Assembly (NCBI RefSeq): GCF_006716445.1
Contig: NZ_VFPA01000004.1
Span: 248,001 to 312,000, forward strand
Direction of reading: 5' to 3'
Origin: Pseudonocardia kunmingensis
Lineage (GTDB): Bacteria; Actinomycetota; Actinomycetes; Mycobacteriales; Pseudonocardiaceae
Length of the DNA: 64,000 bases
Positions 27,763 through 35,799 of this stretch are shown piece by piece (within the stretch, counting starts at the first letter, position 1; each line of letters opens with the position of its first letter). Under the pieces are notes generated by a model. It was not told the DNA's origin. It was given only the letters and a program-made list of their open reading frames with translations, and ran no database searches. The translations under genes were made by a program, and so were the position numbers.

Positions 27763-28601
27763 CCGGACCGTCCACCGACGACCCGCTGGCCGCGGAGGCC
27801 GTGTTCGCGCCCGTCGACGCTGCGCTCACCGACCCGCTCCCCGTCTCGCCGGGTGCGGCGGTGGCCGACATCGGTCCCGGCGCAGGCACCGTGACCCTGC
27901 ATCTCGCCGAGCGGGTCGGCGCGGACGGGCGCGTCTACGCCGTCGACGTCGATCCCGATGCGCTGGCCGCATTGCGCCACCGCGCCGACGCCGCCGGACT
28001 CGGCGAACGCCTGCGCACCGTGCGGCACGACCTCGACGACGGCCCGCCGCGACTGCCCGAACCCGTCGCGCTGGTGTGGTCGGGAGCGTGCGTGCACCAC
28101 GCCCTGGACCAGGCCGCATCGGTCGTCGGGCTGGCCGGACTGCTCGGTCCCGACGGGACACTCGCCGTCGGCGAGGGCGGGCTACCCCTGCGCACCCTGC
28201 CGTGGGACGTCGGCGTCGGCCGGCCCGGCCTGGAGGCCCGGCTCGACGCCGCTCACGACAGCTGGTTCGGCGGTTGGTTCGCCGCCAGGCCGGGTGTCGT
28301 GCGGGAGACCCGCGGGTGGTCCGAGCTGCTCCGTTGCGCGGGCCTGCACGGGGTCTCCAGCCGCAGCGCACTGCTCGACCTGCCCGCCCCGCTCACCACG
28401 CAGGCCCGCTCGGTCGTGCTCGCCGAGCTCGGCGCGCGCGTTCGGCGGGCGCGCGCATTTCTCGACCTCGACGACGCCCCGGCGTGGGACCGCCTGCTCG
28501 ACCCGGACGACGCCGACTGGCTCGGACACCGACCCGACCTCGCCCTGCTGACCGCCCGTTCGGTTCATACCGGACGATGCCGCCCATCCGACCCCGGGTG
28601 A
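27759..28601 (+). CDS. Class I SAM-dependent methyltransferase in Zur operon
   Basis: A 280-residue protein with methyltransferase motif I VADIGPGAGTVTLHLA near residue 33, the acidic VYAVDVDPDALAAL, and WSGACVHHALDQAASVVGLAGLLGPDGTLAVGEGG for motifs IV-V. The C-terminal part is not assignable. It is translationally coupled to the GTPase gene, which puts it under the same Zur-like box. The substrate is unknown; candidates are a chelator precursor or a zinc-sparing modification. Confidence 0.8.
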
Positions 28602-28748
28602 ACTCCGGACATTGCCGCCGGCCCCGAGATGCCGTCGCCGCTCCCTTCGTGATGCGCGGGTGTCACCCGGTGGATCCTCGCAACACCCGCCGACGCGTGG
28701 GACAGGTGACCGTCCGACCGGACCTTCCCTGTTGCCCGATCAGCTGTT

Positions 28749-28770
28749 AGTAACGATTGTCGTTGCCGTG
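28749..28770 (+). promoter_or_regulatory. Zur-like box upstream of importer operon 2
   Basis: GTAACGATTGTCGTTGCCGT contains the AACGATTGTCGTT core shared with the ribosomal-protein boxes. It lies about 255 bp before the solute-binding protein start, in contrast to 19 bp for operon 1, so operon 2 has a long leader. Confidence 0.72.
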
Positions 28771-29023
28771 TGATTCGACAGTCAAGAGGCCTTGTGAGCG
28801 CCGCACCACCGGGTCGAGGTGCTTCACCAGCACCCGCGGGGCTCGGCTCCTACCGGCCACGGCGGTGGCACGCCGCAGGCTCCACCGCGTTCGTCCTCGT
28901 CGCCGACCGTGCCTGCCCACCGTTGCTCGGTCCGGCGCAGACCCGCCCTGGACGCGGCGGCGCGGGCCTCCGCCGCGGCGCTCGCCGGCTGATCCCCCGA
29001 TCCCAACCATCCGAGAGGAACCT
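28771..29023 (+). other. Long leader of importer operon 2, possible upstream ORF
   Basis: A frame starting GTG 28794 with AAGAGG upstream runs 77 codons and ends in a TGA that overlaps the GTG of the binding-protein gene. It is Arg/Pro-rich and has no recognised resemblance. It could be a leader peptide for coupling, or simply the usual open frame of GC-rich DNA. Confidence 0.3.
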
Positions 29024-30556
29024 GTGAACACCATCCTCGCCCGGCCCGGCGCTCGCCTGCGCCTCGCCGCCGTCGCGGTCGCGCTCGTCGCGGCGGCCGC
29101 CTGCGGCAGTGCCCCTACCGGGGGCGCCAAGCCTGCCGCGGACACGCCGACCGGTCCGTTGCGCATCGTCGCCGCCGGGTCGCCCACCGCCAGCACGTTC
29201 GACCCGCACGGATCGTTCGCCAACGAGGCCGACGCCGTCCGGTCCGCGCTGGTCTACGACGCGCTCACCCGCCCGGACGGCAGCGGCGGCACCCGACCCG
29301 CCCTTGGCGAGTCCTGGGAACCCGATCCCGACCTGCGGACCTGGACGATCACCATGAGGCAGGGTGTGTCGTTCAGCGACGGGCGCCCGGTCCGTGCCGC
29401 GGACGCGCTGTACTCGCTGCGCCGGATCGCCCGCAAGGGCGCGGAGAACTTCGGCCGCCTCGCCGAGATCGACACCGAGGCCTCGTCCGCTCCCGACGAC
29501 ACGACCCTGCGGCTGGTGCTGCGCGCCCCGAACGCCGGTCTGCCCCAGGCGCTCGAGGCCGTCTCGATGGTCGTGCCCGAGGGCGCCGACGACTTCAGCT
29601 CACCGGTTCCGGGCTCCGGCCCGTTCGTCCCGTCCGGCACCGACGCCCAGACCACGGTGCTGACCCGCAACGACTCCTGGTGGGGCCCACCGCCGCCCGA
29701 GGAGAGCATCGAGCTGCGCGCCGTGCCCGACACCCAGGCCCGGGCCGCCGCCGTGACCTCGGGGCAGGCCAACTTCGCTGGCAGCGTCAGCCCGGCGGCG
29801 GCCCGCGCGGCCGAGCAGACCGGCGACGTGCAGGTCGTCCGCCGCCCGGGCGTCACGCTCTACCCGCTGGTCATGCGCCTGGACACCGCGCCGTTCGACC
29901 GCCCCCAGGTGCGCGAGGCCGTCAAGCTGGCCGTGGACCGCGAGCAGCTCGTGCAGACGGTCTTCCTCGGACTCGGCACCGTCGGCGACGACGTCCTGTC
30001 CCCCGACGTCGGCCCGGGCGTCGAGCAGCGGACCCGCGACGTGACCCGCGCGCGCGCCCTGCTCGCCGAGGCCGGGTTCCCCGACGGGCTCGACGTCGAG
30101 CTGCGCAGCACCAGCCTTTACCCGGGGATGGACACCACCGCCACGCTCGTCGCGCAGCAGCTCGCGGAGGCGGGGATCCGGGTCCAGGTGACCCTGGAAC
30201 CACCGGACACCTACTTCAGCACCGTGTTCGCCAGCGCGCCGTTCTACGTCAGCTACTACGGCGGCATCCCGTTCACCGACATCGCGCGGGTGGCGCTGGT
30301 GTCGCAGACCCCCGCCAACGAGACGGCGTGGCGACTTCCCGAGTGGGACACCGGTTTCGCCGAGGCCCTCGGCACCGCCGACGACGCGCAGCGCGCTGCG
30401 CGGCTCGGGGAGCTGCAGCGGCAGATCCAGACCGACGGCGGCTACGTGGTGTGGGGCTTCGGTGACGGGGTCGATCTCGCCGCCACCGGTGTCACCGGGG
30501 CACCCACCGGTCCCGGGTTCTCCCGCCTGTACCTGGACCAGCTGTCGCGCAACTGA
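29024..30556 (+). CDS. Family 5 solute-binding lipoprotein of Opp/Nik-type ABC importer 2
   Basis: A 510-residue lipoprotein. Signal peptide RLRLAAVAVALVAAAACGS with lipobox Cys near residue 27, then the SBP_bac_5 pattern LGESWEPDPDLRTWTITMRQGVSFSDG and the late APFDRPQVREAVKLAVDREQLV. It resembles the importer 1 protein in layout and in the C-terminal VVWGFGDGVDLAATG (compare YLVWGYREQISAARAG), so the two systems are paralogous. The GTG start follows AGAGGA. A TGATG overlap leads into the permease gene. Confidence 0.86.
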   Translation: MNTILARPGARLRLAAVAVALVAAAACGSAPTGGAKPAADTPTGPLRIVAAGSPTASTFDPHGSFANEADAVRSALVYDALTRPDGSGGTRPALGESWEPDPDLRTWTITMRQGVSFSDGRPVRAADALYSLRRIARKGAENFGRLAEIDTEASSAPDDTTLRLVLRAPNAGLPQALEAVSMVVPEGADDFSSPVPGSGPFVPSGTDAQTTVLTRNDSWWGPPPPEESIELRAVPDTQARAAAVTSGQANFAGSVSPAAARAAEQTGDVQVVRRPGVTLYPLVMRLDTAPFDRPQVREAVKLAVDREQLVQTVFLGLGTVGDDVLSPDVGPGVEQRTRDVTRARALLAEAGFPDGLDVELRSTSLYPGMDTTATLVAQQLAEAGIRVQVTLEPPDTYFSTVFASAPFYVSYYGGIPFTDIARVALVSQTPANETAWRLPEWDTGFAEALGTADDAQRAARLGELQRQIQTDGGYVVWGFGDGVDLAATGVTGAPTGPGFSRLYLDQLSRN

Positions 30557-31482
30557 TGCTGTCCATCCTCGCGCGGCGGCTGGTGCGCGCCGCGGCGGCG
30601 CTGGTGGTGGCCTGCGCACTGGTCGCCGCCGCGGTCGAGCTGCTGCCCGGTGACGCCGCCGAGGTGCGGGCCGGGCCGTACGCGACCCCGGCCGCGGTCG
30701 AACAGGTCCGCGCGGAACAGGGCCTGGACCGGCCCGCCGTCATCCGCTGGCTGGAGTGGGCGGGCGCGGCGGTGCGCGGTGACCTGGGCACCTCGGCCCT
30801 GTCGGACCGCCCGGTCCTCGACATGCTCGCGCAACGATGGCCCGCTACGGCCGCACTGGCCGGGCTGTCGCTGCTGGTCGCGGTCCCGCTGACCGCGCTG
30901 GCCGTCGCCGCAGCCCTGCGCAGGCGCCGCGGCGGCGACGCCCTGCTCACCGCGGCGGTCGCGGTGCCGCAGGTCGTGGTGGCCGGCGCGCTCACCGCGG
31001 TGCTCGCCGGGCTGGCGGGCTGGCTGCCGCCGGTGTCGCTGCTGGCGCCGGGCACCCCGGTGCTGGCCCAACCGCGGCTGCTGGTGCTGCCGGTGCTCAG
31101 CCTCGCGCTGCCGACGGCCGCGTTCGCCGCAGTGCTGCTGCGCGGCGCCGCGGCCGACGCCGTCGACGCCCCGCACGTGCGCGACGCCCGGCTGCGCGGA
31201 TTGTCGCCGTGGGTCGTCACGCTCCGGTACGTCGCCGGTGCGCTCGCGGCGCCCGCCGTCGGAGTGTTCGCGGTCGTCGGCGGAGCGCTGATCGCGGGCA
31301 CCGCGCTGGTCGAATCCGTCTTCGGGGTCGCCGGGCTGGGCGAACTGCTCGTCACCGCCGTCGCGACCCGGGACATGGTCGTGGTCCAGGCGGTCGCCGC
31401 GATCGCCGCCACCGCGGTGCTCGCCGGACTGACCGTCGCCGAGGTGGTCGCCGACCTCACGACCGGACCGGGCCGGTCGTGA
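30556..31482 (+). CDS. ABC importer 2 permease (OppB/NikB-like)
   Basis: A 308-residue permease starting MLSILARRLVRAAAALVVACALV, followed by LLPGDAAEVRAGPYATPAAVEQVRAEQGLDRP as in the importer 1 permease. The EAA loop is DARLRGLSPWVVTLRYVAGAL and the C-terminal part has ESVFGVAGLGELLVTAV. About six membrane segments. It overlaps both neighbours (TGATG and GTGA). Confidence 0.86.
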   Translation: MLSILARRLVRAAAALVVACALVAAAVELLPGDAAEVRAGPYATPAAVEQVRAEQGLDRPAVIRWLEWAGAAVRGDLGTSALSDRPVLDMLAQRWPATAALAGLSLLVAVPLTALAVAAALRRRRGGDALLTAAVAVPQVVVAGALTAVLAGLAGWLPPVSLLAPGTPVLAQPRLLVLPVLSLALPTAAFAAVLLRGAAADAVDAPHVRDARLRGLSPWVVTLRYVAGALAAPAVGVFAVVGGALIAGTALVESVFGVAGLGELLVTAVATRDMVVVQAVAAIAATAVLAGLTVAEVVADLTTGPGRS

Positions 31483-32177
31483 CCGCCCGGTGGATCGCGC
31501 CTGCAGCCGCGGCCGCGGTGGCGCTGCTGGTCGTCACGGGTGGATGGCTGGCCCCGCACACCGTGGACACCGTGATTGGGCTGCCGTGGGAGACCGCCCG
31601 CCCAGGGGCACCGCTCGGGACGGACTCGCTGGGTCGCGACGTCCTGTCGCGCACCTTGGCCGGGGGCCTCGGCATCGCCGCGACGGCCGTGCTCGCCGGT
31701 GTCGCCACCACGGCCGTCGGCACCGCGCTGGGCCTGCTCGCGGGGTGGCGGGGCGGGGTGGCCGACCGCGCGGTCCGCGCCGTGGCCGACGTCCTGCTCG
31801 CGCTGCCCGCGCTCGTCGCCGCGCTGGTGCTCGCGGTGGCGCTGCCCGGGCCTGTCGCGGTGGTCGTCGGCTCGGTGGTCGTCGGCGCACCCTTGACCGC
31901 CAAGCTGGTGCGCGACGGCACCCGCCGGGTCCGGGCGGCGGGTTTCGTCGAGGCCGCCGTCGCCCGCGGGGAACGCACGCCGGCCGTGCTGGTGCGGGAG
32001 GTGCTCCCGGCGCTGGCCGGGCTGACCGCCGCGGACGCCGGGCTGCGGTTCGTCGTCGCCCTGCAACTCGCCTCCGCGCTCGGGGTGCTCGGGTTCGGGG
32101 CGCAGCCGCCCGCCGCGGACTGGGCGTTGATGCTGCGCGAGGACCTGCCGGGCGCCGTCCTCAACCCGCCGCGGTGA
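31479..32177 (+). CDS. ABC importer 2 permease (OppC/NikC-like), C-terminally frameshifted
   Basis: A 232-residue permease with PLGTDSLGRDVLSRTLAGGLG and the EAA loop FVEAAVARGERTPAVLVREVLPAL. The frame ends at LNPPR, whereas its paralogue in importer 1 reads LNPAAVLAPALAIGL. In the +1 frame the same stretch gives NPAAVIAPAVGLALTACAIAVATAG and runs to a stop at 32275 that overlaps the next ATG, so one G appears to be missing near 32170. The last membrane segment is lost in the written frame. It may be a real mutation or an assembly error. Confidence 0.8.
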   Translation: MTARWIAPAAAAAVALLVVTGGWLAPHTVDTVIGLPWETARPGAPLGTDSLGRDVLSRTLAGGLGIAATAVLAGVATTAVGTALGLLAGWRGGVADRAVRAVADVLLALPALVAALVLAVALPGPVAVVVGSVVVGAPLTAKLVRDGTRRVRAAGFVEAAVARGERTPAVLVREVLPALAGLTAADAGLRFVVALQLASALGVLGFGAQPPAADWALMLREDLPGAVLNPPR

Positions 32178-32271
32178 TCGCCCCGGCGGTCGGGTTGGCG
32201 CTGACCGCGTGTGCGATCGCGGTCGCGACGGCCGGGGCGGGCCGCGTCGCCGGCCGCACCGGGGCAAGCGC

Positions 32272-33759
32272 ATGACGAGCGGCCCGGTGCTCGCGGTCCA
32301 CGAGCTGACCGTCGTCGACGTGGCGGGCGCCACCGTTCTGGACGCGGCCTGCCTGCACGCACGACCGGGCCGCATCGTCGCCGTGCGCGGCCCGTCGGGG
32401 TGCGGCAAGTCGACCCTGTTGCACGCCGTGCTCGGTGCGCTGCCCCCCGGGCTCCACGCGACCCGCGGCACCGTGACCTGGAACGGTGCCCCCGTTCCCA
32501 CGGGCCGGGCGGCGCGGCGCTGGCGCCGCGCCGAGGTCGGGCTGTGCGCACAGGAGTCCGGAACCTCACTGCACCCCCGGCGCCGGGTCCTCGACCTCGT
32601 GCTGGAGGCCGTCCCCGCCCGGGACCGCCGCGCGCACACCGCCGCGGCCTGCGAGCTGCTCGTCGGGCTCGGGCTCGATCTCCCGCTGCACCACAGGTTC
32701 CCGGCGGAGCTCTCCGGCGGGCAGGCCCAGCGCGTCGCGCTGGCCAGGGCGCTGCTCCCCGGGCCCGCGCTGCTGCTCGCCGACGAACCCACCCGGGGCC
32801 TCGACGCGCACGCCGCCGAGGTCGTGCACGCGAGGTTGGCCCGGCGGCGCGCCGCCGGGGCGGTCACGATCGTTGTCACCCACGACGATGCGCTGTCCGG
32901 GATCGCCGACGACGTGGTGACCCTGACGCCGCACGCCGTACCCGTCACCGCCCGGCCCGCCTACCCGCGTCGCGCCGGACCGGTCGTGCTGGAGGTTCGC
33001 GGGCTGACCGTCGGGCAACCCCCCGGGGGTGCCGCGGTGGTCCGCGATGCCGATCTGCGGGTGCACGCCGGTGAGCGGGTCGCAGTACTCGGCGACTCGG
33101 GCAGCGGCAAGACCACCCTGATACGGGCCGTCGCGGGCCTGCACCCACCGAACGAGGGCGAGGTCCGGCTTGCCGGTGCGCCACTGCCCGCGCTCGCCGG
33201 GCAGCGCAGCAGGATACAGCGGTCCGCGGTGCAGCTCGTGGGCCAGGACCCGCAGGGCGAGCTCAACCCGGCGCACCGCGCCCGGACCGCCGTGCGCCGC
33301 CCCCTGCGGGTGCTGCGCGGGTTCACCCGGGACCGGGCCGCCGCCGAGGCTGATGCCCTGCTCGCCGGCCTCGGTCTCGACGCCGCAACCGGCCGCCGCC
33401 GCCCCGGGGCCCTGTCGGGCGGGCAACGGCAGCGGGTCGCACTCGCCCGCGCTCTCGCCGCAGCCCCGCGGGTGCTGCTGGCCGACGAACCCACCGCGGC
33501 GCTCGACGCCGATACGGCTGCATCGTTCCTCGCCCGGCTCGACGCCCTGCGCGACGACGGAATCGGGGTGCTGCTCACCACGCACGACGACGCCCTCGCC
33601 CGCTGGGCGGACCGCCGCGTCCGGATCGTCGACGGCGTACTCGTCGAGGAACAACCCCCGGTGCCCCCTCCACCTGGGCCCCCTACCCCTGCGACGCGCT
33701 GCCCCGGGGAACCCGCCACCTCCGCAGACGAGGCCGATGCCGCCCGACACCTCCGATGA
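32272..33759 (+). CDS. Double-domain ABC ATPase of importer 2 (OppDF-like fusion)
   Basis: A 495-residue chain with two nucleotide-binding domains: GPSGCGKST, SGGQAQRVALARAL and LLLADEPTRGLDA in domain 1; GDSGSGKTT, SGGQRQRVALARAL and VLLADEPTAALDA in domain 2. The ATG at 32272 overlaps the stop of the restored permease frame (ATGA), which supports the frameshift interpretation of that gene. The C-terminal 40 residues are Pro-rich. Same unusual D-F fusion as in importer 1. Confidence 0.87.
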   Translation: MTSGPVLAVHELTVVDVAGATVLDAACLHARPGRIVAVRGPSGCGKSTLLHAVLGALPPGLHATRGTVTWNGAPVPTGRAARRWRRAEVGLCAQESGTSLHPRRRVLDLVLEAVPARDRRAHTAAACELLVGLGLDLPLHHRFPAELSGGQAQRVALARALLPGPALLLADEPTRGLDAHAAEVVHARLARRRAAGAVTIVVTHDDALSGIADDVVTLTPHAVPVTARPAYPRRAGPVVLEVRGLTVGQPPGGAAVVRDADLRVHAGERVAVLGDSGSGKTTLIRAVAGLHPPNEGEVRLAGAPLPALAGQRSRIQRSAVQLVGQDPQGELNPAHRARTAVRRPLRVLRGFTRDRAAAEADALLAGLGLDAATGRRRPGALSGGQRQRVALARALAAAPRVLLADEPTAALDADTAASFLARLDALRDDGIGVLLTTHDDALARWADRRVRIVDGVLVEEQPPVPPPPGPPTPATRCPGEPATSADEADAARHLR

Positions 33760-34082
33760 ACCGACCACCGCCGACCTGCAGGCGGCCAGGATGCGCTGCA
33801 GGCGGTACCCGGTGCGGCCGATGCGCTGGTCGCGCTGCTTCCCGGGCGGCCGGGCGACCGCCGGCTCGTCGCGCTCATCGTCCCCACCGCGGCTCACCCG
33901 CTGGCATCCGCGCCGCCGCGGTCACCTCGGCAGGGGTTCGGGCCCGGGGACCGGGCGGACGTCGCGACCTCGTCGCACGGCTCGACGCCTTACGCACAGC
34001 GACACTTCCGGGCCGGGCTCCGCGTGTGTGTGCCGGTGCCGCTACCTGCGTTCGTCGCGTTGGTTCGGGTGAGGCTGGCCGG
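33760..34082. other. Debris between importer operon 2 and methyltransferase
   Basis: No intact gene. One frame gives DALQAVPGAADALVALLPGRPGDRRLVALIVP, which resembles the C-terminal subdomain of adenylate-forming (AMP-ligase or NRPS adenylation) enzymes, but only about 35 residues are recognisable and the frame then degrades. If right, it would be a relic of a biosynthetic gene. Confidence 0.3.
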
Positions 34083-34823
34083 TCATCGACGGACCGCGCA
34101 TATGAGCCGATCGCCGACGGCCTCGGCCCGCAGACCTGCGTCGTCCAGCTCGGCACACAGCCCCGCGACGTCCAGCACGTACCAACGGTGCGACATCCGC
34201 TCCTCGCGCAGCACCTGCCTGCCCTCGACGACGCGGTAGGTGATGTGCCAGACAACGGACTTCGGCCCGTCGGGTTCGGCGCGGCCCGACGTCACGACGG
34301 ACTGCCGCCCGACCGGGACCGAGCCCCAGTCCATCTCGGGTATCGCGGTCACCGTGTAGGGCGGCTGCACGGTGATCAGCAGGGGCGCACCGGGCAGTAG
34401 ACGGTCCGCCGCCATGTCCCACAGTCGGCGCCGCTGGGTGGGCTCGAGGTGTCCGAGCATGTTGAGCGCGAGCGCCGCCGACCACCGCCCGGGCAGGTCG
34501 GCACCGGCCAGGTCCGTGGGCAGGACCGTGGTCCGCCCGCGCAACAACTCGGGGTCCAACGCGAGCCGGGACAGCAGCACCGCCCGCATCGGCGCCGACG
34601 GTTCGACGGCAACGATCGGACCGATCGGCATCGACCGCCCGACCGCGAGCACCCCCCGCCCACCGCCGGCCCCGATGTCGACCACGGCCGCATGGGGATC
34701 GGAGGGAGCTCTGGTCAGTGACTCGGCCAGCTGCAGGTCCAGCTCGGTCCACGCCTCCGACAGGGCGATCTCGACGAACTCCGCGACGGCGGCGTACGGC
34801 TCGGCCTCAACGGAGAATGCCAC
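34083..34823 (-). CDS. Class I SAM-dependent methyltransferase with own Zur-like box
   Basis: A 246-residue methyltransferase: motif I VVDIGAGGGRGVLAVG near residue 48, IVAVEPSAPMRAVLL, and ALALNMLGHLEPTQRRRLWDMAADRLLPGAPLLIT. The GTG start at 34823 is 15 bp from a strongly palindromic Zur-like box and has only a weak ribosome-binding site, suggesting a short or absent leader. It converges with importer operon 2. It resembles methyltransferases that act on small molecules; the substrate is unknown. Confidence 0.8.
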   Translation of the reverse strand: MAFSVEAEPYAAVAEFVEIALSEAWTELDLQLAESLTRAPSDPHAAVVDIGAGGGRGVLAVGRSMPIGPIVAVEPSAPMRAVLLSRLALDPELLRGRTTVLPTDLAGADLPGRWSAALALNMLGHLEPTQRRRLWDMAADRLLPGAPLLITVQPPYTVTAIPEMDWGSVPVGRQSVVTSGRAEPDGPKSVVWHITYRVVEGRQVLREERMSHRWYVLDVAGLCAELDDAGLRAEAVGDRLICAVRR

Positions 34824-34837
34824 ACCGCCAGTCTGTC

Positions 34838-34859
34838 GATGACGATTGTCATCGTCAAT
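34838..34859 (-). promoter_or_regulatory. Zur-like box upstream of methyltransferase
   Basis: The perfect-looking dyad ATGACGATTGTCAT is followed by CGTCAAT. It carries the ACGATTGTCAT half of the ribosomal-protein boxes and lies directly before the minus-strand methyltransferase gene. Confidence 0.7.
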
Positions 34860-35035
34860 GTAGATCAGCCACCGACCGGGCGCCCGTCATGCATCGAGGG
34901 CTGGCGCTATGCGCGCCAGTTGGTCGCACAGTCTCACGCCCGTGACTGCCCACTGACCCGTTCATAGAGGTGTCCGCTGCACGCCGCCGTTCCTGCACGA
35001 GTGACGGGATAACGACATACCATTCGCAAGTGCGC

Positions 35036-35054
35036 ATACGCATGTATCTACTAC
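35036..35054 (+). promoter_or_regulatory. Putative ArsR operator before metallothionein-like copy 1
   Basis: GTGCGCATACGCATG shares the pattern GTG-C/T-GCATA followed by GCATG with the site before the intact copy at 56.45 kb. AAGGAG lies 8 bp further downstream of this site, before the GTG start. Confidence 0.45.
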
Positions 35055-35075
35055 TGCGACCAAGGAGAGCATTTC

Positions 35076-35335
35076 GTGACCACCACCGAGTACCGCCAGG
35101 CCGAGAACCACACCCACACCCACACCCACGGCCCCGGTTGCGGGCACGCGTCAGTGCTGCACGCCGACGACGTCGACTACCTGCATGACGGGCATGTGCA
35201 CCGCGAGCACCACACCAGCGGACGATGTGCACTACGACGAGTGCCTCGCCTGCTCGTGCGGCAGCTGCGCCGACTCGTGCGCGGTCTGCGTCTGTGCCGG
35301 CTGCACCTGCCCACCTGTACGCACGCGGGCCTGAG
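35076..35335 (+). pseudogene. Metallothionein-like His/Cys-rich protein, copy 1, frameshifted
   Basis: The first 48 codons (His-rich THTHTHGPGCGH and DYLHDGHVHREHHTS) closely match the intact copy at 56.5 kb. After CACCACACCAGC one extra G near 35220 shifts the frame. In the next frame the Cys-rich part continues as DECLACSCGSCADSCAVC through CTCP, then one missing C near 35310 shifts back to give PTCTHAG. The two changes compensate, so the written frame has lost about 30 Cys-rich residues but regains the tail. Only one 21-residue Cys unit is present versus two in the intact copy. GTG start with AAGGAG. Confidence 0.75.
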
Positions 35336-35359
35336 TAGCCACTCGTCGCCCGGGCACGG

Positions 35360-35677
35360 CTACCGGCCGTGCTCGGCGACGTGCTGGCCCGCGTCCCCGA
35401 CGATGTGCCGCACGTGGTCGTCGAGTAACCGGTACACCCGCTCTCGATGCCGGCGGTCGACCGCGACCAGCCGGGCCGCCCGCAGCACTCGCAGGTGCTG
35501 CGAGACCAGTGGCTGGCTGACCCCGAGCGCCTCGACCAGCTCGCTCACCGATCGCGGCGCGGCCGACAGCTCCACGACGATGGGGAGCCGGACCGGTGTG
35601 GATAGGGCCCGGAACAGCTCCCCCATCGCCTCGACCGCGTCGCGCCGGGCGACGTCGGGCGCCACCGGTTCGCTCAC
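35360..35677 (-). CDS. ArsR/SmtB-family metal-sensing repressor, copy 1
   Basis: A 105-residue winged-helix repressor (RDAVEAMGELFRALSTPVRLPIVVEL, recognition region EALGVSQPLVSQHLRVLRAA). The C-terminal helix has D-X-H-X10-H-X2-E (DDH...HVAE), the alpha-5 zinc site of SmtB. The GTG at 35677 is chosen because the equivalent GTG and the bases around it are conserved in copy 2; an earlier GTG at 35698 lies inside the operator. It converges with the metallothionein-like gene, with only about 25 bp between stops. Confidence 0.85.
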   Translation of the reverse strand: MSEPVAPDVARRDAVEAMGELFRALSTPVRLPIVVELSAAPRSVSELVEALGVSQPLVSQHLRVLRAARLVAVDRRHRERVYRLLDDHVRHIVGDAGQHVAEHGR

Positions 35678-35690
35678 CTCCGACCGTAAG

Positions 35691-35716
35691 ACATGCACAG
35701 GTGTTCACCCAGACAT
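35691..35716 (-). promoter_or_regulatory. Conserved operator of arsR copy 1
   Basis: The 26-bp stretch beginning ACATGCACA and ending AGACAT is identical at 20 of 26 positions to 57168-57193 before arsR copy 2. It contains the CATGCACA/GTG dyad and lies 14 bp before the chosen start, as expected for autorepression. Confidence 0.6.
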
Positions 35717-35799
35717 AAACGGCGGCGGCAGGAGTTTTCCGCGCCTCACGCGGGCGGTGACGGCCGGCACGCAGACTGCCACGGTGAGATCGGGCCCCG

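Noticed and set aside
28794..29027. Upstream ORF overlapping the importer 2 binding-protein start
   Set aside because: Coupling geometry is suggestive, but the product is low-complexity and unrecognised; kept only as a note on the leader.
30492..32948. Minus-strand open frame of 818 codons
   Set aside because: It lies antisense to well-supported permease and ATPase genes; composition is Arg/Ser/Pro/Ala-rich as expected for an antisense shadow in GC-rich DNA.
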